This document shows, piece by piece, positions 1 through 13,000 of a DNA stretch of 64,000 bases. Origin of the DNA: Baylisascaris procyonis (taxonomy: Eukaryota; Nematoda; Chromadorea; Rhabditida; Ascarididae). The stretch is taken from positions 4,898,001-4,962,000 of the forward strand of contig JAZARR010000154.1 of NCBI GenBank assembly GCA_037389465.1, in the 5' to 3' direction. Under the pieces are notes generated by a model. That model did not search any database. It was not told where the DNA came from and saw only the letters and a list, made by a program, of their open reading frames with translations. How positions within the stretch are numbered: the stretch's first letter is position 1; each line of letters begins with the position of its first letter. The position numbers were made by a program, and so were the translations under genes.

Positions 1-747
1 GTTCAAAACCGGTGAGTGAAAAAGCGGCATCGGGTAAAAAGAAGACACCACTACCTGCAAAAGTGACATTGCAAAGAGCACCTCGTGGCAAAAATAAATC
101 TGTCACAGTGATTAAAGGACTTGCAACATTTGGTTAGCGCTTTTTAAATGCTCTCTTCTTTTCTTTCTTTTTTTTTGGCTTATAAAAATAAATTGCTGAT
201 TTTTTCTAAGTATTTTCAGATATTTAGCATTGAGGATATATAATCGGAGTTACTAACTGTTGATTTACATGATCATGCTGTGCTTATTGCTTAATTAGTA
301 GCTAATATTACCCTATTTTCAACCTCAAATATCCACCCATTAGATGACCTTCAATTTTCTTTGCATAAATTATTGCCCTCTTTTAGGGCAGCCATCGGTG
401 AATTCATGCCGAATGCTTCCAATTAGCACTCACCCAGATTTACTTAGTAAATATTTTGCACTAGTTTTTTATTAGAATTAGTATCGATCAGTTGATCTAT
501 AAGTAGATGGTACAACACATAATTGCCTAGAATATGATCATGTTATATTGTTGAATTTTCAGATGTAGATTTGAAAGCAGCAGCAAAATTTTTCGCAGGA
601 CGTTTTGCATGTGGATCGTCAGTGACCGGAGCCGATGAGATAGTCGTTCAAGGTGATGTTAAAGATGATCTATTCGATATTATCACCGAGAAATGGCCAA
701 ATATTGATGAAGAATCCATCGAAGACCTCGGCGATCAAAAACGCTGA
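1..747 (+). CDS. DENR: Density-regulated protein (DENR), 3' end, two exons
   Basis: Partial gene; the window opens inside it. The coding exons are 1-132 (frame from base 3) and 563-747, joined across a GT-AG intron at 133-562 with TTTTCAG at its end. They give the last 104 residues, ending in TGA at 745-747. The visible protein begins with a lysine-rich linker and runs into a SUI1/eIF1-like fold: VTLQRAPRGKNKSVTVIKGL, then a segment with FFAGRFACGSSV and the C-terminal EIVVQGDVKDDL and ITEKWP. This is the hallmark sequence of DENR, which with MCT-1 forms a cytosolic factor for ribosome recycling and translation re-initiation. The family is about 190-200 residues, so roughly half is missing, including the N-terminal zinc-binding part. 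The assignment rests on recognition of the SUI1-domain signature. It is the upstream neighbour of the transferase gene on the same strand, about 3.2 kb away, so probably not in an operon with it. Confidence 0.93.
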
Positions 748-1350
748 ACTTAAGTCGGAAATAGATGGTAAAATAGGAGAGGGTAAATGGTAATTAGCGG
801 GTACTGAGATGGGGAACATAGAAAAATTGGTGAATGTTGGGAAGAGGAAGAAAGGTTGGCGGTGGATTTATACAGCCATCAATAGGACCACCCTAAATTT
901 AATGACTACCGATCGAAACGAAGCGGAAAACAATATTGTTTATCAAAAATGGCGCATTTGACGGTCTTGTTTTACCGTTATTACCTGTAATATATTAGGT
1001 GGGCGATCAATTAGGTTGAGGGTTTTTTTTTTCTTTTGTAATGTTTGCAAGTTGCCTATTGAGTTTTCTCTGCGACAACTAAAGTGAACTGAGAACACTG
1101 AAACTAGGTATATCACAAACGAAGATAGTAGAGGACTTTGGGATCCCCTATTTGAAGGATTTAATTTATGGAATTATTCCTGACGAATCTCAACGTTTTC
1201 CCTCTTAATTCATCTTTGTTTTTTTGTGGTAATTCGCTGCTATCAAGAAATTCTCTCATTTGCTTTTATTTTTTACGGCAGATAGCCGAAATGTGACATA
1301 TAATTGCAATAAAAGGGTATAGTTAGCAATAGAGAGGACTGATACTTTGG

Positions 1351-1440
1351 TCATCAAATGGCTTCCGGTCATCGAGTAGCTTCCGGTCATCGGGTAGCAT
1401 CTGGTCATCGAGTAGCCTCCGATCGCCGAGTAGCGTGCGA
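1351..1440. repeat. 18-bp tandem repeat, five copies
   Basis: Five adjacent 18-base units start at 1351, 1369, 1387, 1405 and 1423. The consensus is close to TCATCGAGTAGCTTCCGG with one to six differences per unit. Because 18 is a multiple of three, the minus-strand frame stays open and reads as a six-residue repeat (LLDDRK-like). The surrounding frame has no other sign of being a gene. Confidence 0.9.
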
Positions 1441-2721
1441 TGATTAGAATCGATTTGACCGTCGATTTTGCTTTCGGTGATCGCTTTGATAGGTCGATGT
1501 TTGCAATTTTGAATCACTGCCAATTATGAAGAAAAATTTTATTTTCTTTTTTTTTGTTGCTGCAAATGAAATATAAGTGTGATATACACGATAGAATACT
1601 CGTTATTTGCATACTACTTTAGCTATTTTCTAAGAGTATTTTTTATTTACAATTAATTTAATTTTGCACAGATGAGCGATTAATTCGCAAATAAATCATT
1701 AAGGAAAGAAAGAAAGAAAAAAGGTATCGAATTAAGCAAATTATAGTCTTTTTTGATTATTTATATATGCATATTGTTTGATTGTTTCTCGAAATTTTGC
1801 CTCGAATATATTTGCATTGTTGACACTGAATTCTTTCATCAATTCCCATAGAGGAAAGATAATATTTTTATTATTATTACTATATCAGCAAACGTTTATA
1901 TACATCGAGATTTGATATGAAGCGACGCATAAATCTCGCTAAATTTATGTTTGCATCTATTCAAATGTTTGCTCTCTTGTTGCAATTTGTTTTTAATAAA
2001 CGATTTTTTTTGTTGAATTTCGTTAATTTATTCGCAGAAATTATCGAAGTCGATTTATGCGTCTGTTTTTTTTATTTTTTATTTTTTTTTTATTATATAA
2101 AAGAGATCAACATTTAGAGATTCATTTTAGAGACTTTATTAGAAATATATAAAATGCTATGTTAGTGACAGCTGGGGTGACAGCTACCCGCAGGGTATAA
2201 AAAATTCTCTTACAACCACCCACAAGTATAAAAGCATATTCGGGAAAATTTGTTCAATTCTAACATCATTTTTTATCTGATTTTAATTTGGTGAAAATGA
2301 TGCAATTCTTTTAATTCATTTTAAACCAAAATTTTTTTTTGAAAAAAAATGGGATGAAATAAGAACAAATAAGTTTACGTAAAGAATCACGGATGTGAAA
2401 TTCCATAAATTCTCGGATAGGCATCGAGTGGTATAAAAGGCCACCGTCAAAGTGTTCATCGAGGTACCTGTGGGCGGCAGAGGCAAATTGAGGGGACCTG
2501 TGGAGGGCATATAGCAAAGGTGGATCCAACTATTTGGTGATATTATGCAGAGTTGAGGCGACAGATTAATGCAGATGACTGTCCCTCTATGAGACGTAAC
2601 CAGGTTGAAAACAAAGGAGAGGACCGACCAGCCTGGAATGGACCCTCAAAAACGACTTATTGCCAGCCGTATTTAATTGGGTCATATAAGAGGTGACAGC
2701 AAAATCAACACAATGGGTCTG

Positions 2722-2790
2722 CTTGGCCGAATGCCATGGACTCTGTGTCCACTTGGCCGAATATCATGAATATCGGGTCCACTTGGCTAA
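2722..2790. repeat. 30-bp tandem repeat, two full copies and a partial third
   Basis: Units at 2722-2751 and 2752-2781 both start CTTGGCCGAA and end GTCCA, and are followed by a partial unit CTTGGCTAAATGG. Internal sequence differs at several positions, so this is an old duplication. Confidence 0.75.
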
Positions 2791-3862
2791 ATGGCTGAAT
2801 TTCATTAGCCTGGGAATGGACGGAGTTGCTTCAAGCTTATGCTATCGGCAAAACCTGTGGTCACACGTTTACTTAACGGACAGTTATCTGCATTCACAGT
2901 ACGAGTACGTCGCTGTTTTATTTGCCGTCTTTTAATGTTTTTCTGTTCGTAATAATAATACCATTTTTTTAGTTTGAAAAAAGCACGGACTTTTTTAGAT
3001 AAGGCGCAATGAGTGGAAATCGAACTAGGGGGGGGGGGTATTAAACATTAGTGAGATTATCCACGATTATTCGGTCACCGGTATAGAACTTACAGGTTGT
3101 CAATAAATGTGAATGTTACCCGTGGCTGAATTAATTATCACTATAAAATACTCTTTAAAAAATTCGTTTTATTAGCAATTCAGTAGTGTTGAAATTGTCG
3201 ATTTTCAACCATCTACGAAATTTTGCCGTTAATTAATTCATTGTATTGCCTTAAATGTTCGCAGTTTTAATGATCGAATTTTGTTGCTAATTAAATTTTT
3301 TTGCAAAAATTTCACAAATTTTGCCTATATCATTTTACGATAGTGAACCACAATAAGAAAATAGATAAAAATAATAAATAAATAAATAAATAAATAAATA
3401 TTAAAATTCGTAAGGAAATTGGTAAAAAAAATTCATTTGAATATGCAAATTTAAGCGACATTTATATCTTTTCGTCAACCCTAAGAATATCCGCGCGTAA
3501 AATTTTTGCAAAAATTTCCCAGCAAGTGGTTGATGGGGTTGTAAATTGGTGATCGTATAGTTAATGCGGAAAATTATTCAGCTGCAAGGTTTAGCAATAA
3601 TTGTATGCCTGAAAAAATTTTCCGGAAATACTCTTATTTATGTATGATGAGAGAGATTAACGAAGGATTAAGTTGCTAATGCTATTTTGCCGATGTTCAC
3701 TGTCGGTGGGTTATGTCTGCAGATGTTGGCCGACTTGATCGATTTTCTATGCAAAGACACTTGAAAGGAACTGCCCTTACGCTAAATGTGTCTCTTTCTT
3801 CCTTCTTTCTTGCGCCATTTCCCCCTTTTCAAAGTTCGCGCTCTATTTTCGTTTGCTCTACC

Positions 3863-3866
3863 ACAG
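3863..3866 (+). promoter_or_regulatory. Probable 3' (trans-)splice acceptor upstream of the transferase start
   Basis: A pyrimidine-rich stretch ending in CTCTACCACAG (AG at 3865-3866) lies 85 bp before the ATG at 3952. In nematodes such a site in front of a first coding exon usually receives a spliced leader. No outron promoter could be recognised. It could also be a cis acceptor from an upstream non-coding exon. Confidence 0.45.
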
Positions 3867-3951
3867 GTAGAAATTCGGGTTTTTGAAGGTGCAGCTAATA
3901 ATTCGTGAACTTCTCGATGTGTTTATAGTTGGATCGATTGTGGTCGTGATA

Positions 3952-4094
3952 ATGAGGTCAATAACTCGGCGTCTTTCATTGTGTCGTCGTAAAGGCAGAT
4001 TCGTGAATGTATTCGTGACGCTTATCCTGCTGTTCAGTATTTACGCATTCTTTGTGCCAAGACGGGAAGACACCTTTGAAATCGATGATATCAG
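3952..4094 (+). CDS. Transferase exon 1: cytoplasmic tail and signal anchor
   Basis: The frame reads [16 protein letters not shown], then a hydrophobic run [18 protein letters not shown], then a charged stem. Basic residues before the hydrophobic segment fit a type II Golgi anchor with the catalytic part in the lumen. The exon ends in phase 2 at AG|GTGAGA. Confidence 0.85.
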
Positions 4095-7000
4095 GTGAGA
4101 GCAATCATTAGTGATTTAAAAATTTTTTTAAAAGACCTCACAAATGCACAGAGAGTAGGTATCTTAAAAGGGAAGGGGAGGGAGAAGAGGATCTTACAAT
4201 AGGCGTGTATCACGAAGTTGCACTAGAGGTCACGGAGGTCAAGCTTAAGAAGGTAATTGGGTCACGTTAAACGTGTTTCAAGGACGTCTACGTGGGTATA
4301 CCATGCGTCTACGTGTACGTATGGGTACCACGGATATTTGGGGTCAAGGATTGGGAACTTTGCAAGGTGAAATTGATATTATTTTTTGTTTTATAGTGAA
4401 GAAGTGAATGACGAAACGCTAAAATATATGGGTACTAGTTTACTTTTTGAAAATTAATCAAGTTTTGGTTTAGATTATTAATGCTATTGGAAAATAGTGC
4501 TATTTTTTTAGTTCTTTTAGAAGAAAATGTGTGGAAAATTTGAGTTGTAGATATATGGGCAGCTAACTCATTCATTGTTCCACACCTTTGATCACTTTTT
4601 TGTGACTTTTGAATGGGTGCAAATTTCGGTTTTTCAACAAATACCGCATAATTAACTGATAAATAAACTCAAGAGAGAGTTGGAAATTTTATGTTCAAAT
4701 AGAAATAAGTTAAAATTTTAATTGAAAAAAAATCAAGAAATAGGTCATTTTGAATCTCCCTAATTCTTTTTTTCAGTTCCATTTTTTTCTTAATTCTTTT
4801 CTCACTTTTTCTCGATTCGTTTGAGAATTGATTCGCTTCTTTCGTTACCTCGTTGATGATGGGATAAATTGGGGATGGGGAAGAGAAGGGGGGCTGTTTT
4901 GAGGGAAATTACTGTAGCTATTTGTTTTGATTTCCATTAGGTAGTCTTACTGAAATTTCCTCAACTTTTAAATCACAATATTCGTATTTGGACTTAAAAA
5001 TATTATTGTGGTTTTCAAAGAATTCCCTTCAATGTTGCTCCCTTTTCTTATAAAAAATCACTGTCAATTAACATTTTAAATCCACAAATTTGAAGGAATT
5101 AATTTTTATCATTTTTATTTCCTATTTCATATTTAATTAAGCAATGAGATCGTTTTCAGTCATCCAGTAATGAAGGTGAAACGAAGGAAAATGACACATA
5201 TGATTCCGAATTATTCAATTCCTCGAGATGGACCTGGTGAACAAGGAAAAGCGGTTGAATTATCACCTCGAGAGGCTGCACTCGGTACAGATCAAATGAA
5301 AACATGGTTTATGAACGTTGTTGCGAGGTTTTTTTCATTATTTCAAAGCTTTTTATTTCTTATCACACTTTTTTCCACATCAATTCGAGTTTTGCGGCAT
5401 TAAGTTTATACATGTATCATATCGCTTCCACCCGCTCTGACCCAATGCCTCTCTGGTTCACTTGGCTCCTGTGGTCTTTAGGTCGGCCTCTCCTTTTTGC
5501 AGGTCGGTCGCGTGAATGTTGGGGTTTAGACTCGTCTCCCGTCCGTCGGATGCTGACGAGCCGATTCATCGTCGTTCCTCCTATGACTGTCGGGACTTAT
5601 TCCGCTGACCTTGTCCCGATAAGGGTGTGGGCGGGTTGGCTCGGCTGAGCGGAGCCAACAATTCTGGTGGGAACTTCACACCGACCGCACAGTAGACAAG
5701 GCAAAACGGTGAAAAGACATGCATTTCTAATGAATGCTCTTTTCGTTGAAATAAATAAATAAATAAGCATTAAATTTTATCTTAAATTTATTAAAGTCTG
5801 TCAGAGGAGGGAACGGCTGATTAAATTATTCCGCTTTGAATAATGGAATTATAGTAAAATGATGGGATAAAGTCGTTCAGGCACATTTTTACCTTATATT
5901 TCATCAATTTGGTACAAGATGCAATAGCTATTACAGTCCTTAAGAAAGGCTTTTTAAGGATAATGCGACCTGGAAGCCGCACTGAACGAAACCACTTGAA
6001 ATGACCAGCTTATCTCTGTTATAGTGATAAGATCAGTCCGGATCGTAGCATTCCGGATTCCCGATCCGATGCATGTATCGCGAAGCAATACGATAAGGAG
6101 CTACCGAATGCATCGGTAGTGATCATATTCACAGACGAGGCCTGGAGCCCTCTTTTGCGCACTATTCATTCGGTTATTAACCGTTCTCCGCTACGCCTAC
6201 TTCATGAAGTGATTCTTGTTGATGACTTCAGTCAAAGAGGCAGGTGACCTTTTTGGGAGCTATTTATTTGAATTTAATAATCAGAGCTTGAACTTAATAG
6301 TAGTGTTTACTTGCACCACAGGACATTTGCGCCGCTATTCTATATTATAAGAGCATGAAGTAAATGAGTTTTAATAGTCTATGGTATTTTATGAGCAGAT
6401 CTTTTCACTGCAGCATATGCTATAGCATTGTGGTTGTGTTAATCAAATATGTTCAATTCACCTTGCATACTTTCTATTGTAGTTGTCTTCCAAGTTTAAA
6501 GCTTTTCTTGGTCCGTTCTATTTTAGCGGATATTCTCTGAGTGATTAATCGTATTTCTGAAGAGTTGTCTGTAAAATTATCAATTAGCTTCGAATACCAT
6601 CCCTCTTATTTAAGCCTAGTTCAAAGATTCTTGAGAACTGATTATTCCATGTGGTTTTATTTGAGATGAAACAGTATGCAATCTTTTGATGCATCAGTTA
6701 TAAATGACAATTAATCAAGGTATCAGCTATAGCAGCTGTCATCAATTTTTCTGTTTATGTAGTTTTGAAGATCTGCAACGAAGGTCTGCGCCATATTTTT
6801 ATTAAAGAAACTGAAAAGTAGAAGCGACTACCAGAAAAAAAAATTCATTTTCTTGTCCAAAATAAGTTTCTTAATTCCTTTTTGGGTAGAAATTTGCTGA
6901 AAGCATTTCAGAGGAGTTGAAAGGGAAATTGAATTCATATATCGAACGTTTCGGTGGTCTTGTTCATTTAATTCGTTTGAATGAACGGCAAGGATTGATC

Positions 7001-10000
7001 AGGGCAAAGCTTGAAGGTGCAAAAATCGCTACTGGAGAAGTGGTTATATTCCTCGACGCACATTGTGAAGCTAATCAAGGATGGTAACACTTTAAATCGT
7101 TTTTCTATATGAAAGTATATTGATGTAGTTTAAATTTTTCCGATTATAATATAAGGTGCAACACGTAGAAAAATTCGTTTTATCGATTTGGTGCACTGTT
7201 GGTTGGTACCATAATGTGTGAATTAGTATCTTCTAAATTCGCCCTATATTCTACTTCAACTTCTTCGCGTTTTATCTCGTCGATCCCCATCTAGTTGTTA
7301 CTATTACAAGGGTTTTTTTTTTGTTAATGCTAATGCATTAATGTGATTTGAAATACAACTTGAAATTCGATGGTTATGCGATTAAACAACGTTAATTTAA
7401 GAAGCGAAATGATGATCACTTCTTCTTTAAGATTAAAGGGCTATTACTTAAATGAGGTGAAAAAGTAAAGTGTTATTGTTTTGCAATTAAAAATCTCCAT
7501 GTTTTATAATGTTTAACTATTTGGCTTCTAATAAAGAATATTGGCTATTTGGATTTATCTTCATTCCTTCCTACTCTCCCCTCTCCACCCTCCTCCCCCC
7601 CCCCACCTCATTGAGACGTAAACTAAGTACCGTGCTCTACTAAAGTTTGATCTACGTGTCACGAAAACCTCGTATAGACGACCTCGAACTGTTTAGGTGG
7701 CATTCGCTTGTTATGGTCGTTGAAGAAAATTTCCTAGGAGGGGGGGGGAGGATTAGACAGAACGAGGCTCAATTCAAATAGAAACTATGGTCATTTTGTA
7801 CATCTTGAATCGATAATGATTGATTTGTAATGTGTTAATCAATGATGAGCTTAATCAATGAGATGTTTTTGCATTGATGATGAATGATTGTAGGTTGGAG
7901 CCATTATTGCAGCGTATTAAAGACAAACGTACAGCCGTTGTATGTCCCACTATTGATGCGATCTCCGATAGCACAATGCAATATCTGGGTGGATACTCGT
8001 CAGGTATGGATTCTTATTAGTTACTCTTTTAAATATTTTTTAAATATTCATTTTTTAATTTATTTGTTGATATGCCTCTAATATTTTTATCATCATCCTC
8101 ATCTTTGAAGATAATTCATAGAAAAGCTAGCTGCTTTAAATCGGCTGTTATATTTATTGTTGTATTCCTGAGTTATTCAAGGCGTATTTAATTTTAATGA
8201 TTTTCTAAGTTGGTAGCATCGTATAGATTATCAGCAGCAGTTAATCTCTCAACCAGTTTTCTTTTTTTTCTCTCTCTCTCTCTGTCTTTCAGAGTCAGAT
8301 TCTTTTTGTGAGTCATCAAATATATAAGATTGTTTCGTTGCTGGTATATTTTAAATAGTCTTCACGTGACTAGGATTGTTCAATATGGCAGAAATACTTT
8401 TTTTTGGGGGGGGGAGAGGAAGAGAGGGTAGAGGAGTGGAGCATTTGGGGGAAGAAGGGGGAGTAGAGGGGAGAAGGATCAGACGATTTTTTCGTAGCTT
8501 CACTCATAAATATATTCCTTCCTTTTGTTCGTTAAAGAACAATCAGATTGAATTGTCAAGAAGGATAATGTTTGATCCATTATCCTTTTTTGTTATTTTT
8601 ATTTTGATTTTTATTATCATTATTTTTCTTTTATTTACTAATATTGAGTTGATTTTTTGTATTTAAAAGGTTACAATCTCACTACAATTTGTTATGCCTT
8701 AAATCTTGATAGCATAAACACTTTTAAGGGATTGGCACATTTTGGTGGAGTTTGCATTTCAAAATGGATCCGTTGCCTAAACATGAGATTGAACGTAGGA
8801 AGAATCCAGAAACTGATCCAATTATGTAAGCTTCCTTATTTTATTAAATTATAAATTGAAGGTGAACTGTTTACTGTTTAAGAATTTCCCTGTTTAATTG
8901 CAACCTGTAGCCGCCGTCTATTCATTTGATAAGAATCAATGATGCTCGAGGGCTAATTATTTTGCTGTAGCTCGTCGAGAATTTTTTTAGGTGTTTTTAC
9001 TTTCTAATAGGAAAGCACACCCTCTGCAACTGGCACGATATGCGCTTTTTAGTTGTTTCTTGTTTCCTAGCGGAAAAGCGCACCTCCTACGGCACTGGCA
9101 CGATATGCGCTTTTATAATTCCGCATATTAGGCCGATTAGTTCCATATATTGCCAGCAAATAATAAAACGTATGCAACTTTTTGTTTATGTTTTAAATTG
9201 TTTGCGTAATTATTTATGCAAAAAAAAAACTCGTTGTAATGCATTTTGCAAATTTGCATTTGTAATCAGCATTATGATGACATCTTTATAAAAAATCGAC
9301 GATAAAAACTCGTGTCGGTCATTGTCTGTGTGTCTGTGTGCCTGTATGTATGTTAGTGACAGCTGGCCTTATTTGATTTACCAGAATGGGTGAAAGCGCA
9401 CTGGGTTTGTCTAAGGTCACAGAAGCCATATATCGATAGCTTTTTTTATGAGCGACCTGGAACACCTAGGGTCTAAGGCAGCTTTACAAGAAAAAATTTG
9501 CAGATGTGACCTAGCTGCCAAAAACATTAAATCCAGACATAGACATGCCGAATGTTTTACCTTATAAATTAAAAAGATCTACTTATATTCTGTCTGTATT
9601 GTAGAATTGGATAATCTGTATATCTTTATTGTTGAATAATCCGTATGTTGTGTGCTGAGTCTATTCATGCTTAATTAAATTATTATTTTTTCCTCAAAAC
9701 TTTTTTGTGTATTTTTCAAATTTTCGGATATATATAATCGGAGCAAAAGAGAACATAGATTCATTGCTTAACGTTTAAATAGTTCATCTTGTTAGAAGTA
9801 ATTTTATCATTATTAGTGAGGTGGGGGGGGGGGGAAGGGCGGTTCGATGAAGCGATTTGTTTCATGTCATACGGTCTCTGAACAGATGGGATAGTTGTCC
9901 CATCTCGTTGTATCATAGGAGGGGATTAATGTTCTTTACTGCCTGTGGCATTATTCACCGTACAATATTGCCGAAAATGCAGCACGAATATCACTGTTGC

Positions 10001-13000
10001 CTATTGGAATAGAGTTTAATCTAAAATTGAAGGAGGTTTTTCTGCAGGTCACCAACAATGGCAGGTGGTTTATTAGCGGCAAATCGAGAATATTTTTTTG
10101 AAGTTGGTGGATACGATCCAGGCATGGATATTTGGGGTGGTGAAAATCTCGAAATATCATTTCGGGTTCGATTTCTTTTTTTACAGTTTTTTACTTATGT
10201 TGAAATTTGAGTTTTTACCTTACAAAGAAAACGATTTGTTTGAAATATATTTCATTTATGATTTTAGGCAGAATATAGAAACGTTTCAATATTCTCGTTA
10301 TTAGTATTGTTAACAACTCAAACAACGATGTGTAGGTTTTTTTAAATCGAATAGAAGCAGGTTTTTACTTTAGAAACCTTCGATATTCAAATTTATTCGG
10401 TGATAGCTGATGGCACTCTTTCTGAAGTGAAAATTTTTCGTAGCATGTGATATTGAAGTGGATTCACATCATTGGAAGATAAAAGTATTGGCTTTATATG
10501 ATGTGTTCAGGTGTGGATGTGTGGAGGAAGTATCGAATTTATACCGTGCTCTCATGTAGGACATATTTTCCGTGCAGGACATCCATACAATATGACTGGT
10601 CAAGGTGGAAATTTAGATGTTCATGGAACAAATTCGAAGAGGCTTGCCGAAGTGTGGATGGACGATTACAAACGACTCTTCTATGTGCATCGCATGGGAC
10701 TCGTGGTATGACTTACTGCCGTTTTATTTTCGTATTACTTATGTAACTTAGGAATAGTGTTTAGAAAGGGAGCCCCACCATGTGATGACGAATCATAACG
10801 CCCCCCCCCCCCCCCCCTTCGCAGGTGCGAGGGACCTTTTGTCACCGTAAGGGCTCCCTCGGAGGATGGTTTGAGTCCCCAGAATCCCCCGCGGGGATTG
10901 GGGAATTTTTTGATCGTAGGGCACTCGGCGGTCCAGAATTTATGATTTATGTAAATGCTGAAGCCTCCGCGAGGGGATGACGGTGAACTTCCAACACTAC
11001 TTAGGGCCTTTGAGAAAACCCTTTTATGAAACCATCAACGCTTTGCCTACGCGATTTGGAAGCGTTGCTGTATGCAATGAAGTATTCAAAGTTTTATCTT
11101 TTATATACATCGTTGTGTGTGGTCCAGATGTTAACTTCTGACAACTAAAGATCAATCCTTCCCCCCCCCCCCCCCCCTCCATTTAAGGCGACAGATAACC
11201 TATATCGCTGTTGAAAGTGGAGTGATTTCCCTTTTGTGTCCTCTTCCTTGTTGAAAAATCACTGAAATTTGCTCGAAGTTGTTTTCCGATTATGAGTTTC
11301 TAGAAAGATATAGGTCGTTCAGTAGGAGGTATATCTGTTTTGTGAATATTCATTGAAGGATACAGACGTGGGCGATTTATCGGAGCGAAAAGCATTACGC
11401 CAAAGGCTTCGATGTAAGTCGTTCAAATGGTATTTGAACAATGTAATACCGGAAAAGTTTATTCCCGACGAAGATGTAAAAGCATATGGCTCGGTGAGTT
11501 ATGCATAGTTATGTGTTTCTCGTACTCTGTTCACCTCATCTTTGAGGAACATATTATGTGGGTGCGGTTATTATAGGTGTCTGGTTGGCGTAGTCAGCCA
11601 ATAGCAGGAGAGGTCTAAAGGAAGCCAAGCAGGAGGTGATGAGAGAGGAAAAATTTAAATGATTTTGATAGAGATATCTCAGTGTTTAAGCGGCTTTTTT
11701 TGGGATTATCCTCTTGTTTTTCCGCTTACTTCTTTCTTTGCTTGGGTACTGATGAAACATAACGAGGATAAAATTTGCTATTTGCAGAAATAGATCGATC
11801 TTTTCGATCAATCGATTATCGAATTAATTTTGATCTTTCCTTATTTTCCTGTGATTCTCTTCCAACAGAATTGTCGGACTTTACGATCAGGAGATTGGCC
11901 TTTCAGAAACATAAACAAGTCTACCTCATCATTCGATCATCATATATCATCCATCTACCACTTTCCTTCTAGATACTATAGCTCAATCTGTAGCCTTATC
12001 TATGCACTAATCCGGTATATAATGTGGTTTTTCTTCTTTTATTCCCGAGATCTGCGACTTCCTTTGCCATCCAGCCGAAACTTGCCTTCTATTTTTCCTC
12101 AGATATAAAGGATAAGGGATAGCGAATAAGAATCTACAAGTTTTCGGAACTGGAAGTGCAATCGAAAAATTCAAGCAGATTTAGATAGTAAATGGGGGCT
12201 CAACTCTTTTATGTGCTGATGAGCATCATAGATATGCCTTTCTGTGCTTGCTGAGCTACTTTCAAAGTACTTTTACTTGTCACGCCTTTTGGGTCGGAAA
12301 GGTTCCGCAGAGAAGCTAGAAGCGCGAAGTAGTGGCCGATGGATGAGTTCAGTCCCCTCCGGGTAATGGAAAACCAGGATTCCCTTCCCCTATCTCTGAT
12401 ATACTTATTGCTTAAATCTTTCTGCCCACGCTGATGAATCGTTGAAATCAATTGTATTATTCGAACAGGTGAGAGGTATCGGCAGTCAACTGTGCCTCGA
12501 TACTCTTCAGAGGTTGGAAAACAAAGGGACTGTTGTATTAGGAATATATTCTTGTCAATCGGGAGGAAGCTCTTCTCAGGTTATTTTTGATATTTTCACA
12601 TATTTATTTTTATTTAATTTATATATTTTACTTCCTCAAATTTAAATTTAATAGCCGATGGAAAGAGCTTTAGGTGGAGAAGTATTCAAGATGAGGGTAG
12701 ATCTGTATAGGGGATGTGGACCCGGCACCATTTTATGAAGTTTTTTTCTCTCTGATTATGTGCACTTTTAGAATCTGCATAAAATCTTGGAGGGATAATA
12801 GTGTGCCTAGGAACTCGTATAGGTGCACATAAGCATTCCAACCCATGCAAATGTTGCATAAGAGGTTCTCGTTTCTGATAATTTTTTGCAACTTTCATTA
12901 GTTTTTTTATTTAAAGGTGTAGCAAAAAATTATTTCGAAGTTGGAACTGATAGTATATATATTTACCTGGAATACGCATTATTTATAAGTAACTGAATAT

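Larger units (their letters stand above)
748..3866. other. Intergenic region between DENR and the GalNAc-transferase
   Basis: No coding exon is supported here. An AATAAA at 1308-1313 is a possible DENR poly(A) signal, but it lies about 560 bp past the stop, so it is weak. The stretch contains a five-copy 18-bp repeat at 1351-1440, a two-to-three-copy 30-bp repeat at 2722-2790, an (AAAT)n run near 3370-3402 and a G run near 3029-3038. The open frames of 66-80 codons have low-complexity or A/T-run translations and no splice context. Confidence 0.6.

Noticed and set aside
3883..3951. Upstream extension of the transferase start
   Set aside because: It would need a TTG start and would add a second hydrophobic segment atypical for the family.
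6244..6889. Conventional GT-AG intron for transferase exon 3 to 4
   Set aside because: The GT at 6244 leaves phase 2, and the acceptor at 6889 then reads into a stop. Only the GC donor with the 6911 acceptor restores the conserved sequence.
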